A DNA stretch of 64,000 bases from Negativicutes bacterium (lineage in GTDB: Bacteria > Bacillota_C > Negativicutes > Acidaminococcales > Acidaminococcaceae), in assembly GCA_009930275.1 (NCBI GenBank), contig RZYP01000001.1:62001-126000 (forward strand). Reading direction: 5' to 3'. The first letter of the stretch is position 1. Each line of letters begins with the position of its first letter. The translations under genes and the position numbers were made by a program. A model generated the notes under the pieces. The model made no database searches and had not been told where the DNA came from. It saw nothing but the letters and a program-made list of their open reading frames with translations. Of the stretch, positions 41,441 through 50,830 are shown piece by piece.

Positions 41441-43057
41441 ATGATCATAACACAGGGGCTAGCGCTGAGATTTGGCAAGCGCGTGCTGTTTGAGGATGTA
41501 AACTTAAAATTTACCGAAGGAAATTGTTACGGTTTAATTGGCGCCAACGGTGCTGGAAAATCAACATTCCTGAAGATTTTATCCGGAGAAATTGAACCGA
41601 GCTCTGGAGATGTGGTTATCGACAAAGGGCAGAGACTGGCCGTTTTAAAACAGGACCATTACGCTTTTGATGACTGTGAAGTTTTGAAGACCGTTATAAT
41701 GGGTCATAAAAGACTCTATGATATCATGGTGGAAAAGGATGAACTTTATGCTAAACCCGATTTCAGCGATGAGGATGGCATGAAAGCCTCTGAATTGGAG
41801 GGCGAATTTGCGGAATTGAATGGCTGGGAGGCAGAAACGGAAGCCGCCAGATTACTGGCTGGTCTTGGTATTCCAGTCGAATTGCATGATAAAAAGATGG
41901 CGGAATTAAGCGGCAAGGAGAAGGTCAGGGTACTTTTAGCCCAAGCTTTGTTTGGCACTCCTGACATCCTGCTGCTGGATGAACCTACCAACAATCTGGA
42001 CTATAATTCGATTGCCTGGCTGGAAGACTTTTTGGCTTCATTCCCTAATATTGTCCTGGTTGTATCTCATGACAGGCATTTTCTTAACCAGGTATGTACA
42101 CATATAGCTGATTTTGATTTTGGCAGCGTGCAAATTTACGTAGGTAATTATGACTTTTGGCAAGAATCAAGCCAGATGGCTTTACAGTTAGCCAAGGATG
42201 CTAACAAGAAAAAAGAAGACAAGATCAAAGATCTTCAGACCTTTATTCAAAGGTTCAGCGCAAATGCCTCAAAGTCTAAACAGGCCACATCTCGCAAGAA
42301 ACTTCTTGAGAAAATTGAACTAGATGATATTAAACCATCAACGAGACGTTATCCTTATATTAATTTTAAACCCGACAGAGAGGCCGGAGATGAAATTTTA
42401 TTTGTGAATAATTTGTCTAAAACTGTTGATGGCGAAGTATTATTCAAAGATTTGACATTTACTTTGGCTAAGGGTGACAAGGTTGCCTTAATTGGCGGTA
42501 ACGGACAAGCCCAGACGGCTTTGATGCAAATTTTGATGGGAGAACTTGAACCTGACAGCGGCGAGTACAAATGGGGCGTTACAACCTCGCAGGCGTACTT
42601 TCCCAAAGACAATAGCAAGTACTTTACTTCGACCGATAATCTCGTCGATTGGCTTCGCCAATATTCTTCTAATCAAGAGGAATCATTTTTGCGTGGTTTC
42701 TTAGGCAGAATGCTTTTTTCGGGAGAGGAAACACAAAAAGCCGCAAATGTTCTTTCCGGCGGAGAAAAGGTACGTTGTATGTTCGCCAAGATGATGCTTT
42801 CAGGTTCCAATGTATTGCTTTTGGATGAGCCTACTAATCATCTCGACCTTGAGTCAATTACTTCGCTTAATAATGGCTTAAAGGATTATACCGGAACAAT
42901 GCTGCTGCGTTCCAATGACCATCAGTTGCTTTCGACTGTATGTGACCGTATCATTGAGTTAACGCCAAACGGTTATATTGATCGCAAATACAATTACGAT
43001 GAGTATCTGGAACATCCGGAAATTAATGAGCTGCGTAAGGAATTGGGAGCTATTTAA
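41441..43057 (+). CDS. ABC-F family protein, YbiT-like, with degenerate second ATP site
   Basis: 538 residues, two ABC ATPase domains joined by a charged linker (about 245-290), no membrane part. Similarity to E. coli YbiT is clear throughout (SRFSANASKSKQATSR linker, YPGNYD-like YVGNYDFW). Such proteins act on the ribosome. Domain 1 has a normal Walker A (GANGAGKST, Lys40), Walker B LLLDEPTNNLD and H-loop VSHDRHF, but its signature is LSGKEK. Domain 2 has GGNGQAQTA in place of Walker A, so Gln358 replaces the Lys, and RSNDHQLL in place of the H-loop (Asn492 for His), while its signature LSGGEK and Walker B remain. AAAAGGAG precedes the ATG. Confidence 0.88.
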   Translation: MIITQGLALRFGKRVLFEDVNLKFTEGNCYGLIGANGAGKSTFLKILSGEIEPSSGDVVIDKGQRLAVLKQDHYAFDDCEVLKTVIMGHKRLYDIMVEKDELYAKPDFSDEDGMKASELEGEFAELNGWEAETEAARLLAGLGIPVELHDKKMAELSGKEKVRVLLAQALFGTPDILLLDEPTNNLDYNSIAWLEDFLASFPNIVLVVSHDRHFLNQVCTHIADFDFGSVQIYVGNYDFWQESSQMALQLAKDANKKKEDKIKDLQTFIQRFSANASKSKQATSRKKLLEKIELDDIKPSTRRYPYINFKPDREAGDEILFVNNLSKTVDGEVLFKDLTFTLAKGDKVALIGGNGQAQTALMQILMGELEPDSGEYKWGVTTSQAYFPKDNSKYFTSTDNLVDWLRQYSSNQEESFLRGFLGRMLFSGEETQKAANVLSGGEKVRCMFAKMMLSGSNVLLLDEPTNHLDLESITSLNNGLKDYTGTMLLRSNDHQLLSTVCDRIIELTPNGYIDRKYNYDEYLEHPEINELRKELGAI

Positions 43058-43082
43058 ATAAAAAATTGTTAGTTGTGTTTAG

Positions 43083-43121
43083 AAGCTGCCTGACTTTTTG
43101 ATAAAGTCAGGCAGCTTTTTT
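43083..43121 (+). terminator. Terminator of the ABC-F gene
   Basis: Stem AAGCTGCCTGACTT / AAGTCAGGCAGCTT (43083-43096 with 43104-43117), 7-base loop, then TTTT. Confidence 0.9.
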
Positions 43122-43155
43122 AAGAAGCAGGCATTCATTTCTGCAATGCTTGCGT

Positions 43156-43184
43156 TTGAACACGTATAGAACGCATGATATAAT
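43156..43184 (+). promoter_or_regulatory. Promoter of the unknown 506-residue protein gene
   Basis: TTGAAC (43156-43161), 17-base spacer, perfect TATAAT (43179-43184). Short leader of about 25 bases. Confidence 0.7.
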
Positions 43185-43215
43185 AATATTAATTTGGATT
43201 TACTGTGAGGGAATA

Positions 43216-44736
43216 ATGGAAAACGTTTATGATATAATAGCTGACTTTTATGAACATGATGAAAACTGGAGTATGTTATTGCGCCGCGAATATGCTGAAG
43301 GTTTTATCCGCAAAGAAGCCTGGAAGGGTTCCAATGATCGCCAGTTGCAACAGGAATGGGAACAGATTATGATGCTTTGTCTCTATCTTGGTTATGCCGA
43401 GTCTTTCCTGGGCGATATGAGTGATGATGATTTTGTGGACGCAATAGCTTGGTGTGGCAGAAATATTTCTGATTTCAAAATTTCATACGAAACTGTCAAA
43501 GTGTTTCTCAATACTTGTAAGAATTTATTTGTTTATTTGAAGAGCAAGAATGCCATTACAAGTGCGGTTGCTCCCCAGTTGGCAGCGGAAAGACTTCTTG
43601 GGGATGATTTCATGCTGCGTGTTATCAACGAAAACGGAGAATTTTTGCCCGGTGAAGGTCTGCATGATATGCATTTAACACCGAATGCACCGGTCAAAAA
43701 TTTTTTAAATATAGGTGATATGCTCCAAAAATTATTGGATGAACTGCATTATTATTTTCAAAAGAAAGAATTTAATTTAGATTTAGAAAGAGCGGTTTTT
43801 CTCTACAACGGTATTTTTCCAGAAGAGCAGGCCGAAGAAACGACTGATAGTGACGAGTTTTGGCAGTGTTTTTGGGATTATTTTCTTTTTGACTACCATT
43901 TGTTAGAAGACGACAAGACACCTCTCGGCCATTTTTATGAACATGGTTCTTCTTCCAATAAAGAATTAGTGGAAGAACTAATGAGAGCCCGGTTGGCAGT
44001 TTTTTCCGTTGATGGGGTCAACGAAGATAATATGTACATCTGCACTGATTTCCTTACGGGCGAACAATACGCGCTGAACCTGCCAATTGAAGAAGAGATG
44101 GACATGCGGGACATGTTATTTGTTGGTCATTGCTTTTATAACAATACTATGGTTATGAACTACGTTCGTTGTTTGAAGATAGGCAGATTGGCCCGTAAAA
44201 GGCTGCATGATATTTTGGAAAGCTGTTATGAGTGGTACAAAATTCAGGAACCGGAGGGAACCTGGAATGATTTTGTAGCAAGACATCCTATGCTTGTGCG
44301 TCATCTTACTTATTTATACTCAGCCTATGTAAAACTGGATAGGTTCGGACACGAGACAAATGTCAAGGGCTACCGACCCAATGACATTTCTATCGAGGAT
44401 GAAGTTACCAAATGTATAGAAAATATGATGAAATCATACCATTTTTCACGCAGAGATATTTCTTTGGCTACCAGGCTATGGAAAGATTTTTCACATGACG
44501 AAGCAAATGGAATAAGCAAGCCTGAAATATGGGCGTCAGGCGTTGTCGAAAACTATGTGAGGCTGAATGGCGTCTACAATTATAGCGAACAAAAAGTTGC
44601 GGAAATGTGTTGGCAGGTACCGCTTGGTTCTTTGCGCACAGCCGCTGATAAGATTCAGAAGAAACTGCATATTGAAAAGCATGATCCCCGGTATTGTAAT
44701 GAAGAAGGCTTTTTGATGATGATGTTTTCATTGTGA
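43216..44736 (+). CDS. Unknown protein with DUF6398-like C-terminal helix-turn-helix region
   Basis: 506 residues, acidic, no signal peptide or membrane helix. I do not recognise the first 400 residues; they are helix-rich with many aromatic residues (EFWQCFWDYFLFDYHLLEDD). Near the end KPEIWASGVVENYVRLNGVY followed by SEQKVAEMCWQVPLGSLRTAADKI resembles the DUF6398 helix-turn-helix region found at the end of SEC-C and pRiA4b-type proteins (by memory of pattern). GAGGG precedes the ATG; the longer frame begins inside the promoter. The next gene, a zinc-ribbon membrane protein, starts 11 bases on. Confidence 0.6.
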   Translation: MENVYDIIADFYEHDENWSMLLRREYAEGFIRKEAWKGSNDRQLQQEWEQIMMLCLYLGYAESFLGDMSDDDFVDAIAWCGRNISDFKISYETVKVFLNTCKNLFVYLKSKNAITSAVAPQLAAERLLGDDFMLRVINENGEFLPGEGLHDMHLTPNAPVKNFLNIGDMLQKLLDELHYYFQKKEFNLDLERAVFLYNGIFPEEQAEETTDSDEFWQCFWDYFLFDYHLLEDDKTPLGHFYEHGSSSNKELVEELMRARLAVFSVDGVNEDNMYICTDFLTGEQYALNLPIEEEMDMRDMLFVGHCFYNNTMVMNYVRCLKIGRLARKRLHDILESCYEWYKIQEPEGTWNDFVARHPMLVRHLTYLYSAYVKLDRFGHETNVKGYRPNDISIEDEVTKCIENMMKSYHFSRRDISLATRLWKDFSHDEANGISKPEIWASGVVENYVRLNGVYNYSEQKVAEMCWQVPLGSLRTAADKIQKKLHIEKHDPRYCNEEGFLMMMFSL

Positions 44737-44747
44737 GAGGTGAGAAA

Positions 44748-45122
44748 ATGATATGTAGAAAATGTGGTTTTGAATATGTTGATAATTTGAAAGAATGTCC
44801 TAACTGCCAAACTCCTAATGAACCTGCAGAAGCTAAAATTCTTATGCCGGATGAGAGGGATACTTTTAGCGGCATAACTATCGATGATAAAGAAGGTCAG
44901 ACTGGCAGCGGTCATCGTCCAGAAGATGACAAGAAGGAGGAGAACGCGCCAAGAGGAACCTACGTTTATCATTCGAGTGTTAAAGTTGGCCAGTTTGGTT
45001 TTATTTGGCAACTTTTAATTCTGATTTTTATTGCAGGGCTGATATTCATTCTTCTTCCGGCGTTCCTCTTGGTTTTTATGGCTTTAGCAGCTTTTTATTT
45101 TATTTTGCGCTTGTTTAGATAA
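44748..45122 (+). CDS. Zinc-ribbon membrane protein
   Basis: 124 residues: an N-terminal zinc ribbon (CRKCGFEYVDNLKECPNC, residues 3-20), an acidic, probably disordered linker (about 25-75) and two closely spaced hydrophobic segments at the end (about 85-122). GAGAGGTGA precedes the ATG inside the end of the previous gene, so the two are coexpressed. No specific function can be stated; such proteins may place a zinc sensor or adaptor at the membrane. Confidence 0.7.
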   Translation: MICRKCGFEYVDNLKECPNCQTPNEPAEAKILMPDERDTFSGITIDDKEGQTGSGHRPEDDKKEENAPRGTYVYHSSVKVGQFGFIWQLLILIFIAGLIFILLPAFLLVFMALAAFYFILRLFR

Positions 45123-45134
45123 TAGGTGTGAATT

Positions 45135-45180
45135 AAAAAGACGGTTTCAATGTCGCAAGCGACATTGAAACCGTCTTTTT
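45135..45180. terminator. Very strong bidirectional terminator
   Basis: About 21 perfect pairs (AAAAAGACGGTTTC... with its complement), small CAAG-type loop at 45156-45159, A-run before and T-run after, between convergent genes. Confidence 0.92.
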
Positions 45181-45195
45181 GTTGAAAAATCATTA

Positions 45196-46875
45196 TTATT
45201 TTTTGGGAACTTCTAGAATAGCACCTTTGCCAGCTGAAGAAACTAAAGCAGCATAACGGGCGAGATAACCGGTTTTCACTTTTGGTTCTGGTCTAACCCA
45301 AGCTTTGCGACGTTTTTCTAATTCGTCAGGTGTCAAAGCAACATCAAGTTTTCGTCCCGGTATATCAATATTTATTATATCACCATTTTGGATAAGGGCT
45401 ATATTGCCGCCCTCAAAGGCTTCCGGCGAGATATGACCGATGCAAGCCCCACGTGTGGCACCGGAAAAACGTCCGTCGGTCAGAAGAGCGACTTCCTTAT
45501 CTAAACCCATGCCAGCCAAGACTGATGTTGGATTGAGCATTTCTCTCATTCCAGGACCACCTTTAGGCCCCTCATAGCGTATGACGACAACGTCACCGGC
45601 TTTAATTTTTTTGGCAAGAATAGCTTCTATTGCGGCATCCTCAGAATCAAATACTTGAGCAGGACCCGAGTGGACAAGCATTTCAGGTGCTACCGCGCTT
45701 TCTTTAACAACACTGCATTCCGGTGCAATATTGCCGGTAAGAACGGCAATGCCACCGGTTTTACTATAGGGATTTTCAATAGTGTGGATTACTTCTGGCC
45801 TATGAATTTTTGCACCCTGGAAGTTTTCACCGATTGTTTTTCCGGTAACAGTTAAAACAGCTTTATTGATTAAGTTTAATCTATCCAATTCAGCCATAAC
45901 GGAATTTATTCCGCCTGCTTCATCTAAGTCTATTATGTGATGCGATCCACCCGGACTAAGCTTGGTCAAATATGGAGTTTTTTTGCTGATTTCATCAAAT
46001 AAGGCTAAAGGCATTGAAATTCCTGCTTCGTGTGCTATGGCCGGCAAGTGCAGGGCAGTGTTTGAAGAACCACCGATAGCCATATCTACGGTTATTGCAT
46101 TTCTAAATGCGTCCTCAGTCATAATATCCAAAGGACAAATGTTCTTTTCCACCAAGTCCATTATTCGTTTGCCGGCGGTTTTTGCCAGATTGATTCTTGC
46201 ACCATAATAAGCTGCGGGAATAGTGCCATTGCCTGGCAACCCCATGCCCAAAACTTCAGTCAGGCAATTCATCGTGTTGGCTGTAAAAAGACCGGCACAC
46301 GAGCCGCAACCGGGGCAAGCATGTCTTTCTACGTCTTTCAACTCTTCCTCGGATATTTGACCGGCTTCATAACGCCCTGCGGCTTCGAAAGCAGTGCTGA
46401 CGCTAATATCAACACCATTACGCCTGCCAGGTAGCATAGGGCCGCCACTGACGACAACTGCCGGTATATTTAGTCGGGCAGCCGCCATCAGCATGCCAGG
46501 AACAATTTTATCACAGTTAGGTATTAGAACAAGACCATCGAAAGCATGACCTATTGCCATGGCTTCGATGCTGTCTGCAATAAGTTCACGGCTGACCAAG
46601 GGGTATTTCATGCCTTTATGTCCCATAGCGATGCCGTCACATATGCCAATTGCCGGAAACTCGATAGGCGTTCCGCCATTCTCAAGAATTCCGTATTTAA
46701 CAGCTTTTGCAATTTCGTCCAGGTGGATATGACCTGGAATAATCTCATTTTGTGCATTAACAACGCCTATAAGAGGACGTTTCATTTCATCGTCAGTGTA
46801 ACCCATAGCATAAAATAAAGAACGATGGGCAGCACGTGTAGAACCGCATTTGACCTCATCACTAATTCTTTTCAT
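45196..46875 (-). CDS. ilvD: Dihydroxy-acid dehydratase
   Basis: 559 residues. It dehydrates dihydroxyisovalerate and dihydroxymethylvalerate in valine/isoleucine synthesis, with an Fe-S cluster. Cluster cysteines are in [16 protein letters not shown] and [33 protein letters not shown] and [10 protein letters not shown] are family signatures. GGGAGG lies upstream. It is separated from any other ilv or leu gene in this window. Its leader is only about 35 bases, so no T-box or leucine attenuator fits. Confidence 0.95.
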   Translation of the reverse strand: MKRISDEVKCGSTRAAHRSLFYAMGYTDDEMKRPLIGVVNAQNEIIPGHIHLDEIAKAVKYGILENGGTPIEFPAIGICDGIAMGHKGMKYPLVSRELIADSIEAMAIGHAFDGLVLIPNCDKIVPGMLMAAARLNIPAVVVSGGPMLPGRRNGVDISVSTAFEAAGRYEAGQISEEELKDVERHACPGCGSCAGLFTANTMNCLTEVLGMGLPGNGTIPAAYYGARINLAKTAGKRIMDLVEKNICPLDIMTEDAFRNAITVDMAIGGSSNTALHLPAIAHEAGISMPLALFDEISKKTPYLTKLSPGGSHHIIDLDEAGGINSVMAELDRLNLINKAVLTVTGKTIGENFQGAKIHRPEVIHTIENPYSKTGGIAVLTGNIAPECSVVKESAVAPEMLVHSGPAQVFDSEDAAIEAILAKKIKAGDVVVIRYEGPKGGPGMREMLNPTSVLAGMGLDKEVALLTDGRFSGATRGACIGHISPEAFEGGNIALIQNGDIINIDIPGRKLDVALTPDELEKRRKAWVRPEPKVKTGYLARYAALVSSAGKGAILEVPKK

Positions 46876-46917
46876 TCTTTAGCCTCCCGTTTACTAAATA
46901 ATAAACATCCTGTTGAA

Positions 46918-46946
46918 ATTTTAATGTATTTCCAGAATTATGTCAA
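46918..46946 (-). promoter_or_regulatory. ilvD promoter
   Basis: Minus strand: TTGACA (46946-46941), 17-base spacer, TAAAAT (46923-46918). Eleven of twelve positions match the sigma-A consensus. Confidence 0.8.
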
Positions 46947-47010
46947 CGAAGGCAAACGATAATTTCTTGCTAAGAACTATTGTTATGTAGTAGTGAACAA
47001 AATCTCCGGA

Positions 47011-47039
47011 TTGGATTATTGAAGGGATAATGATATAAT
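47011..47039 (+). promoter_or_regulatory. Promoter of the FabK-like gene
   Basis: TTGGAT (47011-47016), 17-base spacer, perfect TATAAT (47034-47039). Confidence 0.65.
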
Positions 47040-47080
47040 AAGCTAAAAATGAAAACATTATTTATTAGGAGGTTATTTAA

Positions 47081-48025
47081 ATGCGAACCAGATTAACAAC
47101 CTTGCTTGGAATAAAATATCCGATAATTCAGGGCGGTATGGCCTGGACTTCGGACGCCAATTTAGCTGCAGCCGTTTCTAATGGCGGAGGAGCGGGAATT
47201 ATTGCTGCCGGCGGACGTACTAGTGAATGGGTACGTGAAGAAATTAAAAAAGCAAAAACTTTAACCAGCAATCCATTCGGCGTTAACGTGACGCTACTGG
47301 CGCCCAATGCTTCGGAAATATTAGATATTGTTTGTGAAGAGAAGGTGGCTTTTGTTACTTTGGGTGCAGGCAATCCTGTGCCGCATATTCCAAAATTAAA
47401 GACGGCTGGTATTAAGGTAATTCCTGTTGTGCCTAGTGTCAAATTAGCCGATAGGGTAGAAAAAGCCGGCGCAGACGCTATGGTTATCGAGGGCATGGAG
47501 GGTGGCGGACATATTGGCAACCAAACAACCATGGCCTTAATGAGTAATGTCTTGGTTACTGCCCGTACTATACCAGTTATTGTTGCTGGTGGCATATCGG
47601 ATGGCCGTGCCTTGGCAGCTGCACTCCTTATGGGTGCTGATGGCGTGCAAATCGGCTCCCGTTTTATTCTTACGACTGAGTGCCCAACTCATCCGGCAGC
47701 AAAGGAAGCTATTTTAAATGCAATAGATACTGATTCGGAAGTAACAGGCTTTTCTAGGGGTATTGCTGTTCGCAGTTTAAGAAATGATTTTACTGAAGAA
47801 TATTTGGCCCTAGAACGTTCCGGTGCTCCGCAAGAAGACCTTAACAAGCTTGCTACAGGTACAAACCGCCTTGGTTCAGTAGAAGGGGATATCAAGCGTG
47901 GTGTTGTTCAAGTCGGCCAAAGTTTGAATGTTTTAAAGGATATTCTTCCTTGCAAAGAGGTAATTGAAAGACTGATCAGTGAAGCAAAGGCTACCTTGGC
48001 CAAAGCTAAAGACATAGAACTTTAA
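47081..48025 (+). CDS. FMN-dependent enoyl-ACP reductase II-like / nitronate monooxygenase family
   Basis: 314 residues of the FMN TIM-barrel family. It aligns by eye with pneumococcal FabK: GGMAWTSDANLAAAVSNGGGAGIIAAG, NPFGVNVTLL, TLGAGNP, VIEGMEGGGHIG and VIVAGGISDG with MGADGVQIGSRF. FabK reduces enoyl-ACP in fatty-acid synthesis; the same family includes nitronate monooxygenases. The gene stands alone here, outside any fab cluster, with its own promoter and a terminator, so it could be either the cell's FabK or a paralogue. GGAGG precedes the ATG. Confidence 0.82.
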   Translation: MRTRLTTLLGIKYPIIQGGMAWTSDANLAAAVSNGGGAGIIAAGGRTSEWVREEIKKAKTLTSNPFGVNVTLLAPNASEILDIVCEEKVAFVTLGAGNPVPHIPKLKTAGIKVIPVVPSVKLADRVEKAGADAMVIEGMEGGGHIGNQTTMALMSNVLVTARTIPVIVAGGISDGRALAAALLMGADGVQIGSRFILTTECPTHPAAKEAILNAIDTDSEVTGFSRGIAVRSLRNDFTEEYLALERSGAPQEDLNKLATGTNRLGSVEGDIKRGVVQVGQSLNVLKDILPCKEVIERLISEAKATLAKAKDIEL

Positions 48026-48035
48026 TAATACGAAG

Positions 48036-48080
48036 AAAAACAGGTATGAGTGCAGTTCATTTGCACACATACCTGTTTTT
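48036..48080. terminator. Bidirectional terminator
   Basis: Stem AAAAACAGGTATG with CATACCTGTTTTT-like partner (48036-48048 with 48069-48080) and inner GTGCA/TGCAC pairing, between convergent genes. Confidence 0.85.
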
Positions 48081-48124
48081 AATTTAAGCCGGTTTACTGC
48101 TTCTGGCAAATATAATCATGCATA

Positions 48125-49879
48125 TCAATTTTGGGAAAACAGTGCTTCCATTGACGCTGCGTCAGGAGTGACGTAAAGTGTTTGCTGATTGGTATATATA
48201 ACAAATCCAGGTTTTGCTCCGGATGGTTTCTTAACAAAACGTTTTTCGGTATAGTCAACGGGTACATTTGAAGAATCTCGCGCTTTGCTGAAGTAGGCGG
48301 CCAAATGAGCTGCTGTCTTTATTTCCTTTTCCGTAGGTGTCTGTAAAGTAGTTTTTAGAATAACATGTGAACCTGGGAAGCCTTTTGTGTGAAACCAAAA
48401 GTCGTGTGTTCTGGCGATAGAAAATGTAACGAAATCATTTTGTTTATTGTTTTTGCCGATATAAACCGTTGTATCAGGTGAAAGTTTCAGTGTCAGTGGC
48501 TGCGATTTCGTCTGCGGACCTTTTCCTCTACCTTTTTTGTGTTCAATCAGGATTCCTTCAGCTATCAATTCCTGTTTGATTTCAGCTACTTCGGCGTTGT
48601 TGGAGGCGGTTTGCAGAGAAACATCGATTGAACGCAGATAGGTCAGCATATCTTTGGTTTCAAATATTTGCCGGTTTATTTCTTCAATCGCCCTTTTATA
48701 TTTGTTATAGCGCTTATAATATGCCTGGGCATTTTCCACCGGTGTCAGAAGAGGTGACAGCGGGATGTTTAGCTCTTCATTATTGTAAATGTTTTTTAAG
48801 GTGCAGCTATCCAAACCTTTTTTGAGCATGTAAATGTTAGACATCAAAGTATCTGCTATGACTTTTTGGCTATCTGAGCCCTCAGCTGTTGTTAAGTCTT
48901 TTTCAAGCATGGTGAGCTTTTTTTCTGTCCGCGCAATAGCACTCGTTACTGTTTTTTGTAAAATATCACGGTCGGAGGTTTTAATAGGGACAAGTTTTGC
49001 CGCACAGTTGAGAGCGGTATTTAAATCTGCAAATTCTTTTATCGTAAAGTTTGTATTATCGAGGTGTAATGGCTTAGAAAGAACGACTGTCGACATGCGA
49101 TTTTGTTTAGTAATGATACCGTAAACAGGCAGTGTTTTAACAGCATGCTCCTTAATATTATTTTGCATAAGAGAGAGTTGCGCTATAAGAATATTTCTTT
49201 CCTCCGCTGTTAAGGTTGTGGTGGCAAGACTGATATTGCTTCGTTGCAAAAGCTCGGTCGCGGTGAATTTGCCAATCCCGGTAGTTTCTGTTATAAGACT
49301 TTGCAAAGCTTTTTTTGCATTTTGCGCCATAATCTTGGCAACTATGTCCAGCGGTGAGGTGTATATAAAGGAGAGACCGTTTTGGGTGGGCGGAGGGAAA
49401 TAGGGCTGGTTTGGCAAGACTTGCCTGAAAGAAGACATACTTTTATTAACATGTTTAAGAGAGTCTATAACAACTTCGTTTTCCAAAAAGATAATGTTGC
49501 TGTTTTTGCCTGTCAATTCAAAAACTAGTTTTTTCGTAACTATTTGTCGTGCAGACCCTATTAAATCAATTTCTAAAGTAATAATGCGATCAAGACCGGT
49601 CTGTTCGAGACTGCTGATTCTGCCGTCTTCCAGATGTTTTCTGAGCAGCATGCAGAAGGCAGGAGGAGTTTCAGGGTTTTCCGGAATGCTGTCAGGCAGA
49701 TAGAGCAGTGGAGACTCACCGCTAAAATCAGCAAGAAGTGGAATAGTATCGTTATCCTTCCGTACTATAAGCAGAAGTGAAGAGTGTGTAGGCATAAATA
49801 TCTTTGTTATTTTGCCGCCGATTAGTGTTTTTTGGAGTTTTTTAGTAAGTATATGGAGAGTTATACCCTCTAAATTCAT
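48125..49879 (-). CDS. rqcH: Ribosome quality control protein RqcH (NFACT family)
   Basis: 584 residues. RqcH binds stalled 50S subunits and adds C-terminal alanine tails. NFACT-N covers about 1-180 (with VLPNQPYFPPPTQ), a helix-hairpin and coiled coil follows at about 280-430, and NFACT-R ends the protein with HDFWFHTKGFPGSHVIL. Older names are fibronectin-binding protein or FbpA. The ATG used has AAGGTG six bases upstream; a further ATG five codons earlier is less suitable. Monocistronic. Confidence 0.92.
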   Translation of the reverse strand: MNLEGITLHILTKKLQKTLIGGKITKIFMPTHSSLLLIVRKDNDTIPLLADFSGESPLLYLPDSIPENPETPPAFCMLLRKHLEDGRISSLEQTGLDRIITLEIDLIGSARQIVTKKLVFELTGKNSNIIFLENEVVIDSLKHVNKSMSSFRQVLPNQPYFPPPTQNGLSFIYTSPLDIVAKIMAQNAKKALQSLITETTGIGKFTATELLQRSNISLATTTLTAEERNILIAQLSLMQNNIKEHAVKTLPVYGIITKQNRMSTVVLSKPLHLDNTNFTIKEFADLNTALNCAAKLVPIKTSDRDILQKTVTSAIARTEKKLTMLEKDLTTAEGSDSQKVIADTLMSNIYMLKKGLDSCTLKNIYNNEELNIPLSPLLTPVENAQAYYKRYNKYKRAIEEINRQIFETKDMLTYLRSIDVSLQTASNNAEVAEIKQELIAEGILIEHKKGRGKGPQTKSQPLTLKLSPDTTVYIGKNNKQNDFVTFSIARTHDFWFHTKGFPGSHVILKTTLQTPTEKEIKTAAHLAAYFSKARDSSNVPVDYTEKRFVKKPSGAKPGFVIYTNQQTLYVTPDAASMEALFSQN

Positions 49880-50078
49880 GATGTGCACCTTCATTCTGTC
49901 AAAAATGTTTCAATAAAGTTTGCGTCAATCCGATTGATATTATATAATAACTTGATAAAGTATCGATAAGATAATCTCAGTATAAGGGCTTGTAAATATT
50001 TGGTCAAACAAACTTACGAAATTAATAAATAACATTTTACATAATTATTTATTATTTAACTGGTAAGGTGGAGATGCT

Positions 50079-50798
50079 ATGAAAAAAAAATTGCTGGCGT
50101 TTTGCTTAATATTATCGTTTTGTCAACAAGCATTTGCTATGTTGAGCGTTAGCGACCAGATGCTGGGCGCTGCGCAGGAATATGGCAGGAGCAGGGCAGC
50201 GATGCCAGTTAGTGAGATGCAGAAACCTTGGACGGTAAACGAAACTTTGGGGACAAATGTGTACGCCGAAATGGAAAACATTATCGTTTATACTCCTTAT
50301 TTGATTGTGGCAATGGACGCACAGAATAAAGCAAAGGCCTTTGAAGATATAAAGCTTGAAGATAGCAGGGCTTTGGCATCCGGCTACGAACAAGTTTTGG
50401 TTGTAGGTGCGGTAATTGACGCACCGGAAAAGTTTTTACCGGAGAATTTGCAGATAGCTCTTGTACAGGGTGATATAAATTTGGCTCCTTATTATCGCGA
50501 ACCTGTTTCTGCAGTGTCAACTGAAAAGATTATTGAAAAACAACCTATGGAACATAATCAAAATATTGTTGTGGGCAAAAATAGCGCAGCCAATTCAACA
50601 GCCGTTTTAAATAAAGAAAAAGCAGGTGCATCTTCTACGCCGGATAAAATCAGGATAAAAATGCCGGTATGGAATTTACAATATTATTTGTATTTTGATT
50701 TGTCACAAATTAATACTTCATTACCCGTGACTCTTAAAATTTCCGATAAACTCGCCGGGGAAAGGGAATTCCGATTCCATTTGGCAAATATGGATTAA
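50079..50798 (+). CDS. Secreted protein of unknown function
   Basis: 239 residues with a clear Sec signal (MKKKLLAFCLILSF, cleavage near AFA at about 21-23). The mature part has short beta-prone stretches (IIVYTPYLIVAMDA), a Ser/Ala-rich linker (about 150-190) and a basic C-terminal strand region (LPVTLKISDKLAGEREFRFHL). No known motif. GGTAAGGTGG precedes the ATG. It lies 32 bases before yicC and may be the first gene of that housekeeping operon, although its role there is not evident. A periplasmic or surface position is inferred. Confidence 0.6.
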   Translation: MKKKLLAFCLILSFCQQAFAMLSVSDQMLGAAQEYGRSRAAMPVSEMQKPWTVNETLGTNVYAEMENIIVYTPYLIVAMDAQNKAKAFEDIKLEDSRALASGYEQVLVVGAVIDAPEKFLPENLQIALVQGDINLAPYYREPVSAVSTEKIIEKQPMEHNQNIVVGKNSAANSTAVLNKEKAGASSTPDKIRIKMPVWNLQYYLYFDLSQINTSLPVTLKISDKLAGEREFRFHLANMD

Positions 50799-50830
50799 TA
50801 GCAGAATCATAACTGACGGGAGGATTTAGT

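Noticed and set aside
46876..47080. T-box or leucine attenuator before ilvD
   Set aside because: The near-perfect promoter leaves only about 35 bases of leader; no T-box sequence is present.
47128..47595. 155-codon minus-strand frame
   Set aside because: Antisense to the FabK-like gene, without ribosome site.
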